From Lingula anatina (Eukaryota > Brachiopoda > Lingulata > Lingulida > Lingulidae), in contig NW_019775522.1 in NCBI RefSeq assembly GCF_001039355.2, positions 230,498 to 294,497 on the forward strand: DNA of 64,000 nucleotides. Direction: 5' to 3'. Positions 42,462 through 53,488 of this stretch are shown here, piece after piece. The position numbers were made by a program, and so were the translations under genes. The number at the start of each line of letters is the position of its first letter. Within the stretch, counting starts at the first letter, position 1. The notes beneath the pieces were generated by a model, which was not told the origin of the DNA, searched no databases, and was given only the letters and a program-made list of their open reading frames with translations.

Positions 42462-43885
42462 TCAATTTTGATTCTGTCCATGAGAATGCACATTACATGC
42501 ACAGGGCCCTGTTTCGTATGGGCTAGATTGCAACTTCTTACTGCCTACTGCCTCTAGAAACGCCTTCCTAAACTGCCGGTATCTGATCACGTAAATAACA
42601 GGATTCACCGCAGAGTTCAGAACCGTCAGCTGAACAAGCGCCAATCGAATCTTCAATGTGAGAGGATTATAGTTCATGAAAGTGTAACTATGAACGCCGA
42701 GCATTACTATAATAGGTGTCCAACACGTGAAAAAGCACGCCAGCACAAGAGCAACCGTGCGTGATAGTTTAGCCATTTTGTGCTTGTCATGTGACAATGA
42801 ATTTATTTGCGCATGCTCGATTTTAATGTACATGAAGAGTATCCCTGCGGCGTTATATCACTCGGAACTACTCGGATGTCTCCGCACTCGACAATGACCT
42901 CGGACGTGATACGGAGGCATCCATATTTGATTGTTGATTGTTGGGAAGGAACTACTTTCAACCTCGCGCTAATTTAAACCACAATACTTTCAACGTTTGT
43001 ATCTGTTTATCCTTTAAATCAAAGTCAAACTTAGTGAATTGTTTGGCAAACTGTAAAGCATCATAAAAATCAGGGGTATTGACAGACATCTTTATGAGCA
43101 GAATAATTGATTGAGTGAGAAGGCATTTCCGGCGGACAAAATGCATGGATTTGATGCATATTTCTCCGCCTATCACATCCGAGGTTAGTATGGAGCTTGC
43201 GGAATGAGCCGAGGATTGCCGATTGGCGTTAAATACGAAAAAAGGTACTAGGACCCAACTTATGTAGATCTCCGGGATGACCAAGGACAATTCACACTCT
43301 TTGTCCTTTTCAAATGACCAATCCTTTCGCCAGAAAATCGGCATGACAAATCCAAGAACAAATGCTGGAATCCATATTGAGAGAGCCACACCAACGAACC
43401 ACGCTTTTTTGTTGCGCGACATATGCTTTAGTGGGTATATTATGGCAAAATATCTGTCTACTGTAATCATGAAAAGCGACAGAACTGATGCCATGCCGGG
43501 GGAAAAATACGAGAGCATACCATAAGGTACAAATATAAATGTCCTCAAATAAGTAATCGTACGATACCGTAGCTGCGTGAAAGATGAGGGTCAGCCCAGC
43601 AACTAGGTCCGTAACTGTTAATTGTACCATCATAACACTGTTACTTGTCCGTAATCTTTTCACTCGGCAGTATGCCACGAGCACTATACAGTTGCCGACG
43701 CAGATTAAAACCATTAACATAATGAAAACTGATATCATCCAAGGTTTACTCCATTTTGTGACTGCTGCCGTTGAGTTCTCAACACTGGTGGAATTTGTCC
43801 CTATGTTGGAAAAAGTCTTCAAAATTCCTTCGACTGTATCATTCATTTTGGTTCTGTTGTAATCTGTTAAAGTGTAGTTCGTCAT
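42462..43885 (-). pseudogene. Rhodopsin-class GPCR pseudogene
   Basis: Reads from MTNYTLTDYNRTKMNDTVEG (43885) through TM1 (VGNCIVLVAY) and TM2 (QLTVTDLVAGLTL) to a frameshift near 43500. There the intact paralogs have a CCGCGG stretch and this copy has an extra C. TM3 (MITVDRYFAI) to TM5 follow in the new frame, then a 369-bp insertion, then TM6 (FFTCWTPIIV) and TM7 (NSAVNPVIYVIRY). The C-terminal tail differs from the intact copies. It is more diverged from both intact copies than they are from each other. Confidence 0.88.
42856..43224. mobile_element. 369-bp insertion in the GPCR pseudogene
   Basis: GGCGTTA flanks both sides (42849-42855, 43225-43231). The ends are imperfect inverted repeats, clearest in ACCTCGGACGTGATACGGAG against ACCTCGGATGTGATAGGCGG. 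A minus-strand frame (43089-42958) encodes 43 residues starting MSVNTPDFYDALQFAK. The intact paralogs continue straight through this point. Confidence 0.8.
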
Positions 43886-45067
43886 CTTGTGACTCGGGAT
43901 AAATGGTCCTTGTTAAAAACTGCAAAAGAGATTGAAATATTTTAATCAACTGCGTTGGCAAAATTTTTTCTTGACTAAATGCGTCTTTTTTTCTTTCCTT
44001 TAATAATGAATTTTTAAGGTTGAATAGGAATGCAGAGTCTAATCATATACCGTTTCAGATTTTAAAATATATATTTCTCAATGTTTCCCTAGTTTCATTA
44101 TTTAAACGTATTTCACTTTCCTGACGTCATAATACATCATACGCGCATAATACATGTACAAGAAAAACGCAGCATCGTGAATGGCTTCCTTTGGCTTCAT
44201 AACATACTGGATAAGAAAATAAATTGGTAGTTTTAATGTGGCATTTTGTCATGTATCATGTAAACGGGTTTGTTCTTGCGTGAGATAGCGAAATGCCACG
44301 GTTCGGACATTGCGGGTAAACAATACCTTGAGTGTCAGAGCAACGTAAAAGCTAGCTTGTTAAATATACCTTGTGATGGAGTCGCTTTTACTAGCTCTGA
44401 CGAACAGCGACAATCTGAGAGCGTTCTTCTTCAAAAATTTGCTTGGGGCGCTTCCATATTTGGAAGTCATACGTCACAGCTCTGTCCGCCTGAATCCATA
44501 TTTGGAAGTCATAAGTCTCGTACGTCACAGGTTTGGCCGCCTGGGGCTGCCTTTCCCGCCTTGCGCTGAAGTTATCTCGTGCAGACGAGACAAGAAGCAA
44601 TTAAAGTGCCTGACGCGGAGTTGCAAGTTTGAATTGAAAATATCTTGCAGTCGAAGGTCAGTACCACAATACAAGCAACATTCTGCTTTAAAAACTGACT
44701 TTCGTGTAGCCATTGCGCAGCCCTTATAGTGGTATCGGGCATACAGTGTAGCTGTCAATTTTGGCACACGGCAAGCGCGTGTATTGTGCACGTGTATATC
44801 TCAGGACTAAATGTTCTTTGATAAGCAAAACATACAAAAACATTGGATATATATTTTCTTTCGAAGAAAGTTATTTTTTCTACTTTACATCTTAAATACA
44901 GCAAATAAAATTAAATAAAGCAGAATTAAATCTGTTTTACGTTTCATTTTGGTCTGATTACATTCAACTGCAGATTCACTGCGGAGCAGTTCTATTTGAT
45001 TGACGAAAGTGTAACATGGCCGCTGTTCGCTAGAGCCGGTATTGCTGATATGGGTTATATATGAAAT
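43886..45067. other. Intergenic upstream of the GPCR pseudogene
   Basis: No gene recognised. Includes the paired CArG/CRE-like sites at 44454-44527. Confidence 0.5.
44454..44527. promoter_or_regulatory. Two CArG-box/CRE-like site pairs
   Basis: CCATATTTGG (44454-44463, 44496-44505) fits the SRF CArG consensus CC(A/T)6GG exactly, and each copy is followed by a TACGTCAC (44470, 44521). The shared sequence CCATATTTGGAAGTCATA shows the pair arose by local duplication. They lie about 570-640 bp upstream of the GPCR pseudogene start. Function is inferred from motifs alone. Confidence 0.35.
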
Positions 45068-45070
45068 CAA

Positions 45071-45750
45071 GGGCCGGTTTCACAAACCAGTAGTTAGTTA
45101 GAACAACTAACTACTGAACTACCTCGCTAACGAGCAAACTTAGCGATTTTCGAGGGGTGTTTCACGAAGCAGTAGTTAAGTTATCGCTAAGTTCAGTGGT
45201 AAAGTTCGGTCGCTAGTTCTCTCGTTACTCACCGTAGTCTCGAAACCGTCTGCCGGAAGAGCGTAAAAGTGTCACGAAAGCACTAACTCTCCAATTTTTG
45301 GTGGCTGGAAATGCATAAGAACGTCTGCTTTGAGGTCGTCGTAAAGGATCTCCACCACATTTTTTGCCGCTCTTTTTGTCACAGCTAGGCGCAACCTCTC
45401 GTAAATTGCATCATCGTGTGTATATTCTAATAGATTCTGCCTTTCATGAAAACGTCGTAGTCTACGTTGCCGTCTGGCGGTACGGTTAGCAAGAAAGGTA
45501 GCCGCCATATTGGATACAAAGACAAACGACAGACAACGGTAACTAAGCAACCTTTTTATTTCACTCATTACGCATGCCTACGATGAAACTCTAGAGTTAG
45601 AGACTGGTCTGACCAGTCGTTAAATATCCAAGGTAACAACGAGACAATAACGAGCGAGAGAACTAGCGATTGCTTCGTGAAACGGCACTCATAACTAGCG
45701 ATAAGCTAACTACCGATCGCTAACTAACTACTGCTTTGTGAAACCGGCCC
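45071..45750 (-). mobile_element. Non-autonomous PIF/Harbinger element (680 bp)
   Basis: Inverted termini GGGCCGGTTTCACAAACCAG and CTGCTTTGTGAAACCGGCCC, with a 3-bp flank duplication CAA (45068-45070, 45751-45753). The subterminal sequence is palindromic (TAGTTAG/CTAACTA units). The terminal sequence and 3-bp duplication are typical of Harbinger. The interior keeps only a short piece of the transposase. Confidence 0.85.
45272..45568 (-). pseudogene. Harbinger transposase N-terminal remnant
   Basis: 98 codons from ATG 45568, with NRTARRQRRLRRFHERQNLL and YTHDDAIYERLRLAVTKRA. The Arg-rich start followed by an acidic DDAIYERLRL segment is like the N-terminus of Harbinger nuclease-transposases. 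The DDE core is absent. Confidence 0.6.
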
Positions 45751-45753
45751 CAA

Positions 45754-45907
45754 GATCGAGCTGGCAATACCGGAATCTAGAACCTACGACATTATACGTA
45801 CGTCTCAGATAAACTTTTATTTAAGGGGCTTTTCAGTACATTAATTGGAAAGGGTACAGGCTTTGTAGGATATATCTTTATATATATATTTTTTTAATGT
45901 TTCAAAG

Positions 45908-45961
<54 letters not shown>

Positions 45962-46245
45962 TTTTTAATTATTTATTTTATCAATAGCACTATACGAATA
46001 AAAATGCAGTGAAACTAGTGAAAACTTGCATTGCCAAGTTATTTACCCAATTTTCCTTATGACAATAAATATATAGGCTACATGTTAGCATACTAGGCTG
46101 CTAATGATATGCTGATGGTATCACAAGTCCATCCCATTTACGAGACCATTCCATAAATAATTTTCCAGTGAAATCTATACATGTACATGATAATAATCTA
46201 TACAATGATAATACTTGGAAGGAAGATCCTTCGGGTTATATACGC
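45754..46245. repeat. Non-coding stretch with (TA)n and T tracts
   Basis: (TA)n at about 45910-45952 followed by T14. Otherwise nothing recognised. Confidence 0.8.
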
Positions 46246-47658
46246 GGTATTCGCACTCTTAACATACTGAATGCGAAGGCCCGACAAAAAAATTGGGTGC
46301 GAACCACCCTCCCCCATTTGACATGACCTGTAATTTCAGGAATTAACGAAGCAACCTTCCCAACCCCACGCTGTAAATGGTGTCTGTCTTGAACATTCTT
46401 CGTCCCCCACCAGTAAATATTAAATCCTGTCGCTATATGTACCGTATATTTTAACGCCGACATGGTTGTGTTTATAAAAGAATTAAAATTACATGTACCG
46501 GTACAACGAATTCCCATCATTCATTCTTATAAAAGAAGTCCTACTACACAGTATTGTAATAAACTGATATAAAAGTGACAAAAAACATCATTATATTACC
46601 CCAACCCTACTCATATTTGACCAGAAGATCCCAATATTTTTAAACATTAAAATAATTCATACATCTAGCGGTGTGTTTTGCGTACTGCATGTACCCCTGT
46701 ACCTTTTTATAACCTACATGTAAACTTATTTGAAAAGGCCCAGTAAACTAGCATAAATATCAACCTAGACATTTATTGTGCAACTAATTTTACTCGACAA
46801 TATAATCCAATACCTACCTACGGCGTGCCTTATTTCTGCAAAGATTTTTTTCCTTCTGGTGACGACTGCCTCCTGTGTCACAATTCTTTAACAATATTCC
46901 AATGCATTTGCTGCTGTTTAAACCAACTGTAGGTACCATTATATATCCAAAATATATAAGATTCTGAAGACCTTGCTTCTGCAGTCGAGACGACCACGAT
47001 CACTGTGCAAGGCAGCGTATTATGGCCAGGGTGCTATGCTTTGTTCGGACACCTGAATAATACAGTTTATCCTAGACCTCATTCCCATACCTAGATCAGT
47101 CTAGCGTAATCGGTTCATCTCCGAAGGGGATTTGGCTAAACTGCACTCTACTTAAGTGGCTAAGATGCCTGGCACGCCTACTGAAGCTGCTAACCCCCTA
47201 AAAGTTTCAGTAGAGCCGCTGACATCTGAGCCGCTTAAGCTTAGTGCAGTTCAGCGAGAATCCACATGGAGATGAACCGGTCCCGCTAGATCGATCTAGG
47301 TATGGGAATGGGGTCCTTGTCACTTAGCATAAGTCGCAAGCGTTAATTGCCCAGGGTCTGGACAATAGACAATAAATTCGACTTAAGTTCACTGCACCTA
47401 AAATACCTATAATTGCCTGATAATTGCCCTGTACTTAAGACAGGCCTGTTATTATAGGATAAACTTAAAATCGCACCAACCGATTCCTTGAGGATGTATA
47501 CGTTAAAGAATCACTGCTAGTACGATAGGGTTATGGGAATGGTCTCCCAGACGTTTTTGTTATCATGCAAGGGCACATAACCACTGAACCGCGTTGACAA
47601 ACCAGGAGAGTCAGCATTTACATAAAGCAGAGGTACATGTAGAAGCCTTTTGGTTATT
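46246..47658. repeat. Copy 1 of a second duplicated segment
   Basis: Near-identical to 48077-49886, which begins just after the N at 48066. Copy 2 has an extra block of about 385 bp. Both lie in non-coding sequence. Probable alleles assembled in tandem. Confidence 0.75.
47075..47315. mobile_element. 240-bp hairpin element
   Basis: The two halves are reverse complements almost throughout: GACCTCATTCCCATACCTAG with CTAGGTATGGGAATGGGGTC, CGGTTCATCTCC with GGAGATGAACCG, and ACTGCACT with AGTGCAGT. The allelic copy at 48906-49160 has 12 extra bases near the loop. Confidence 0.85.
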
Positions 47659-48065
47659 CTAAGATCTAATATACCAAAGATTGGACACTCGGCAATTCTT
47701 CAAAGGGTAATCCGATTAACTGTGGAAAGACGTTCGTACGGCGGAAGTAGTCAGTCGCGTTGTGATCGTGCGCAGGTAGAGCTCTGTTGCATGTGGGCTT
47801 GGACCTAAATAGAGAAGGACAAGTAACGCGGAGAAAGATCAAAGGATAATCGGCTTAGCGCGAGCTCTTCTCGAAACGATGTGCGTTCGGATCACGTGAC
47901 CTCCCGTACAGGTAGCGAGCATATCGCGGCTGTTGATGACTTTTTGTGTCATTTGGACAGGTAGCTGGTGCTAACGCGAGGAAAACGTTCGGGTGGATGA
48001 GTCAAGACACTTATAGAGATAAAATGTAAGTACAATTTCTTTTGCTTTTTTGGATGCTAGATAAG
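47659..48065 (+). promoter_or_regulatory. Possible promoter and first non-coding exon
   Basis: The sequence is locally richer in CG, has an E-box in GGATCACGTGACC (47889-47901) and a GTGCGCAGG motif (47769), and ends in AGATAAAAT|GTAAGT, a good donor at about 48027. The rest of any gene would be cut off by the N at 48066. No coding evidence. Confidence 0.25.
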
Positions 48066-48905
48066 NTTACATAACCAGTATTCGCACAATTAACATAGTG
48101 AATGCGAAGGCCGGAAAAAAAATTGGGTGTGAACCACCCTCCCCCATTTGACATGACCTGTAATTTCAGGAATTAACAAAGCAACCTTCCCAACCCCACG
48201 CTGTAAATGGGGTCTGTCTTGAGCATTGTTCGTCCCCCGCAAGTAAATATTAAATCCTGTCGCTATACGTACCGTATATTTTAACGCCGACATGGTTGTG
48301 TTTATAAAAGAATTAAAATTACATGTACCGGTACAACGAATTCCTATCATTTATTCTTATAAAAGAAGTCCTACTACACAGTATTGTAATAAACTGATAT
48401 AAAAGTGAAAAAAAAATCATTATATTACCCCAACCCTACTCATATTTGACCAGAAGATCCCAATATTTTTAAACATTAAAATAATTCATACATCTAGCGG
48501 TGTGTTATGCGTACTGCATGTACCCCTGTACCTTTTTATAATCTACATGTAAACTTATTTGAAAAGGCCCAGTAAACTAGCATAAATATCAACCTAGACA
48601 TTTGTTGTGCAACTAATTTTACTCGACAATATAATCCAAAACCTACCTACGGCGTGCCTTATTTCTGCAAAGATTTATTTCCTTCTGGTGACGACTGCCT
48701 CCTGTGTCACAATTCTTTAACAGTATTCCAATGCATTTGCTGCTGTTTAAACCAACTGTAGGTACCATTATATATCCAAAATATATAAGATTCTGAAGAT
48801 CTTGCTCCTGCAGTCGAGACGACCACGATCACTGTGCAAGGCAGCGTAGTACGGCCAGGGTGCTATGCTTTGTTTGGACACCTAAATAATACAAAGTCTA
48901 TCCTA

Positions 48906-49160
48906 GACCTCATTCCCATACCTAGATCTATCTAGCGTATCGGTCCATCTCCGAGGGGATTCTGGCTAAACTGCACTCTGGTTAAGTGGCTTAGATGTCT
49001 GCCAAGCCTACTGAAGCTGCTGAACGATAGTTAATTACCCCCTAACAGCTTCAGTAGAGCCGCTGACATCTGAGCCTCTTAAGCTTATATCAGTTGAGCG
49101 AAAATCCCCTTGAAGATGAACCGGTCCCGCTAGATCGATCTAGGTATGGGAATGGGTTCC
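48906..49160. mobile_element. Hairpin element, allelic copy
   Basis: Same element as 47075-47315, with ACGATAGTTAATT added in the loop region. Confidence 0.8.
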
Positions 49161-49344
49161 TCGTTACTTAGCATAAGTCGCAAGCGTTAATTGCCCAGGG
49201 TCTGGACAATAGACAATAAATTCGACTTAAGTTCACTGCACCTAAAATGCCTATAATTACAGGATAATTGCCCTGTACTTAAGACAGGCCTGTTATTATA
49301 GGATAAACTTAAAATCGCACCAAGCGATTCCTTGAGGATGTATA

Positions 49345-49730
49345 TGTAGTAAATAATGCACTGTCCACGAGCCCGATAGCAGGCCGAGCGCCAGCGAGGC
49401 ATGCTATCGTGTATATCGGGCGAGGGGGTAACAGTGCATTATTTGTCATACATACAAAGGAAAATCGTGCGTGTCCCCACCCATGCCCCCTAACTTTGAA
49501 TAGAACACGCTGATATCACCGCGAATGGGGTAATATCAAAGAATGGACTTTCCCCGCGTTTACTGCCTAATTGCGGTCACCGTCCAATCATCTTCGTTTG
49601 CGTTAGTGGTTTTCTGTGAGTAGTTGGCCGATTTCCTGCCCATCTTCCGCACGTGGCAGTCACTCCGTCTCATTCATTGTATCGGTCCCTGCAATACTTT
49701 TGTTTTGATATCAGCCCCGTGGTATGTATG
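49345..49730. mobile_element. 385-bp insertion present in only one segment copy
   Basis: Copy 1 reads GAGGATGTATACGTTAAAG across the site; copy 2 is interrupted between GATGTATATG and GTATGTTAAAG. The left part contains an inverted pair, AAATAATGCACTGT and ACAGTGCATTATTT (49350-49445). Coding not seen. Confidence 0.6.
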
Positions 49731-49886
49731 TTAAAGAATCACTGCTAGTACGATAGGGTTATGGGAATGGTCTCCTAGACGTTTTTGTTATCATGCAAGG
49801 GCACATAACCACTGAACCGCGTTGACAAACCAAGAGAGTCAGCATTTACATAAAGCAGAGGTACATGTAGAAGCCTTTTGGTTATT

Positions 49887-51941
49887 GTTATCCTTCTTTT
49901 TATTGTTCTTCCTGAGTGATTTAGAAACCCGGCTATTTTTCTTGTCTGAAACTTGCATTTAATTTTCAGAACTTTCTCTACTTTACACATATCGCATGCC
50001 TTTTTCTGTTTAGATTGATCTTATGATATTCTATTTCATTGAACAACCAAATTGCTGGTATACGCACGAAATGAATATAATTCTTATAAAAACCGATGCA
50101 TATCTACGATCATATGAGATATCCTCGCTATTGGTTACTACTTAACATGTAATTAATTTTAGATTCAGGATTTTGACAGGGTACTGGTAGGGGCACTGGT
50201 GTATGAGAAAACTAAAATTATCTTGCTTTGCTTGACAGGTATTGAGTAAATTAGGATAGTTTGAATTAATGTGAAAGGCAAAAGGTTTGGTAAAAGTTCA
50301 CCTTTTTATTAAGGTGTGCTAGAGAGAAAAAATGGGTTGCTTTTAAAACTAATTGGGATAATGCAAAATTGAATTGACACATTGTTCTTCCACTCAGTAT
50401 CAACCAACTAACCCCAAGTAGGACACTATAGCTACATGTATTATCACTATACATCACTATACATATATCATGAATACGATTCTTGCTCTATGGGGAAAGT
50501 AATTGCTGGAACTAAACAAACATACGTGCCAGATTGTAGCAATTCAGTACCCTTGTTTTCCTTCTGAAACGCACAGTTATCTTCCATGTGAGACATATAA
50601 GTAAGTAAAAATATCCTACCTTGTGTATAGCGTGGGTTCTGTTGGTCGGACGAGTGGTTTGCTGGCAATTCATAATTGAGACTGACGGAATATCTTATTT
50701 ACGCTGTCACTTCTCGCCCCCAAATGACGTGCGCACTTCTGACATGATTGTGACAGGGCCGCGCCCTTTCCTCTCTACCGCCCCGCCCCTTTTTTGAAGT
50801 TGATGTTAATTTCTCACTCAGACATGAACGCGAGACGCCGTTTAATTCTTGATTGCCTTATCTGGGTGTGGTTTTTACCTACTCCGTGATTGCAAGCGTG
50901 TTCAAATTAAGTTGACTGGGGTATTATTATTACATCAATTCAAATGTCAAAACAGAAAAGAGGAGTAAATGCACTTTTGTTTGACCTGACGGCGGTCGCG
51001 GAGAGACACGGACTGTTTTGTAAACAGTGAAGTGAGGTATCCTTGACTTAAGCGCCATCCAGATAATAAAAAAATGTTGATGGGTTAACACGGTGTATAA
51101 TAGGTTTCGTTCACAGTACAAGGTGTCTCTGTTACACCTTAGAACAGTTCCGCTTACTCGGCATTTTCACCATAATAAATTCATTTAAACCATAAGTATG
51201 TATCTGCATTGTAATTGGCGGTAATTGATTGATGGAAGGTTGGCAATATTAGGATGGTAATAGGCCTATTTGTGTGTTGTTTTATGAATAGAGATACTCC
51301 AAACCCGGATTCTGTTAAAAGCGCATCCACTGATCACATCTAACACATTGCAAGCTGTGAGCTGTGGTACCTTTCTAAATATTAATTCCGAAGTTCATCA
51401 TTATTATGTTTGTAAATATGTACGCATTAACGAATACTGACACTTCAAGTTAAATAGGCTACAAAGTAATTTATCCTTATCAATTTACTAGACTGTAAAA
51501 TTAATTCAAAAAGTAATTGGTGATCACCACAGAAATATAAACAGTTCTAATTTAGTCCTTTTCTGACCTACCCTGAACATTCTTCCAAACTTGGTCTACG
51601 GCCTTCTAATATACTATCCGCGTTAAAGTGTTCCTTCCACAGAAATATTATCTATGTCTGAATACCCTACAAAGCTACATGTGCTTATTGAACTGGACGG
51701 CATTGACGTCTGAGCATCACGGAGCAACATTGAGAAATAAAAAATTAAATCAAAAACATGAAACATCAAATCTAAGTGCAACGTCGTGCCGAACAAAGGT
51801 TAACGCGAGTAGGCGAAAAGTTTGAATGTCCTGATAAAGCGTTTGGTAAGGCGCTGAATAAAAACAGTTGATAGTTGATAATTAAAATTTCAATAAGTTA
51901 GCGCCAAAAATTCGCCTCAATGCGTATTTAAGACGAAAATC
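49887..51941. other. Intergenic, nothing recognised
   Basis: No coding, RNA or element signature I can support. Short open frames lack codon structure. Confidence 0.5.
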
Positions 51942-53411
51942 ACTTCAGCAAATTTTATAATTAGGCGGTTGTTAAAAAAGACTACAAAGCTCATACGTTT
52001 TCTAAAATAAGTACTACAATCAATTGCAAAATTACAAGAAATCTCATCCACTTTTATTTTTATGAAATTTGATAACTAGAGGTTAGATAACTACGATAAA
52101 AGTATCAAATTCCATCTTTTAACCTTACCCAGAAAATTCACAGGTCGTCGTCTACATTATAGCAGGCAACGTTAGTATTTGGCAGAAAGTTAAAATTACG
52201 GATCTAAAGAGGAACAGCCAGAGAGATTATTCGAAGTTAAACAGATATTACCGGCTCTTACAACTTGAAATAACTACATTAAAAAGCATGAATTTATTAC
52301 CATAGCAATATAAAAATAATAGAAATTGGTGGTATAGTACATAACAATCGAATAGAAAATAAACTCCGCATTTAGGAAGAGCTAAGATTAGATTAATTCC
52401 AGAGACAAATCTTCAATCCACATCTTACTCTTTTACTTATGGGAATTTTTCATGCTTTCAGCACCATCTATTCATATCCAATGGACATTTTGTGAAAGAA
52501 AAATAATACATGTGCGGGGACACGCACACACGGCTACACACTAGTTAAAAATCGTCCTTCTTTCGCCATATTAATTAGCATATTTTGATTTTTAGACTAG
52601 GTTAGAACCTTGCAAATATGGTAAATGTCTATAAAGTAAATGTCACTAAAAAGAGAGATAATGTTCGGAGGAAAANACTTCAGCAAATTTTATAATTAGG
52701 CGGTTGTTAAAAAAGACTACAAAGCTCATACGTTTTCTAAAATAAGTACTACAATCAATTGCAAAATTACAAGAAATCTCATCCACTTTTATTTTATGAA
52801 ATTTGATAACTAGAGGTTAGATAACTACGATAAAAGTATCAAATTCCATCTTTTAACCTTACCCAGAAAATTCACAGGTCGTCGTAAACATTATAGCAGG
52901 CAACGTTAGTATTTGGCAGAAAGTTAAAATTCCGGATCTAAAGAGGAACAGCCAGAGAGATTATTCGAAGTTAAATAGATATTACCGGCTCTTACAACTT
53001 GAAATAACTACATTAAAAAGCATGAATTTATTACCATAGCAATATAAAAAATAATAGAAATTGGTGGTATAACACATAACAATCGAATAGAAAATAAACT
53101 CTGCTTTTAGGAAGAACTAAGAATAGCTTAATTTCAGAGACAAATCTTCAATCCACATCTTACTCTTTTACTTATGGGAATTTTTCATGCTTTCAGCACC
53201 ATCTATTAATATCCAATGGACATTGTGTGAAAGAAAAATAATACATGTGCGGGGACACGCACACACGGCTACACACTAGTTAAAAAATCGTCCTTCTTTC
53301 GCCATATTAATTAGCATATTTTGATTTTTAGACTAGGTTAGAACCTTGCAAATATGGTAAATGTCTGTAAAGTTAATGTCACTAAAAAGAGAGTTAATGT
53401 TTGGAGGAAAA
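51942..53411. repeat. Overlapping contig ends: about 734 bp repeated head to tail across an N
   Basis: 51942-52675 and 52677-53411 are near-identical and abut the single N at 52676. A third copy begins mid-unit at 58385. This is what two overlapping but unmerged contig ends would look like. Confidence 0.8.
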
Positions 53412-53488
53412 GTGCATCTTTCTTATCCGAGGTTGAAGCACGCATGCGCAAAGGCTCAATCTTGACTTCTCCTTTATGAGACAGCGCA

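Larger units (their letters stand above)
48077..49886. repeat. Copy 2 of the second duplicated segment
   Basis: Partner of 46246-47658. Differs by scattered substitutions, a 12-bp insert in the hairpin loop and the 49345-49730 block. Confidence 0.75.

Noticed and set aside
43277-43862. Plus-strand open frames opposite the GPCR genes (also 53898-54158, 59353-59613)
   Set aside because: Shadow frames of the conserved receptor coding strand.
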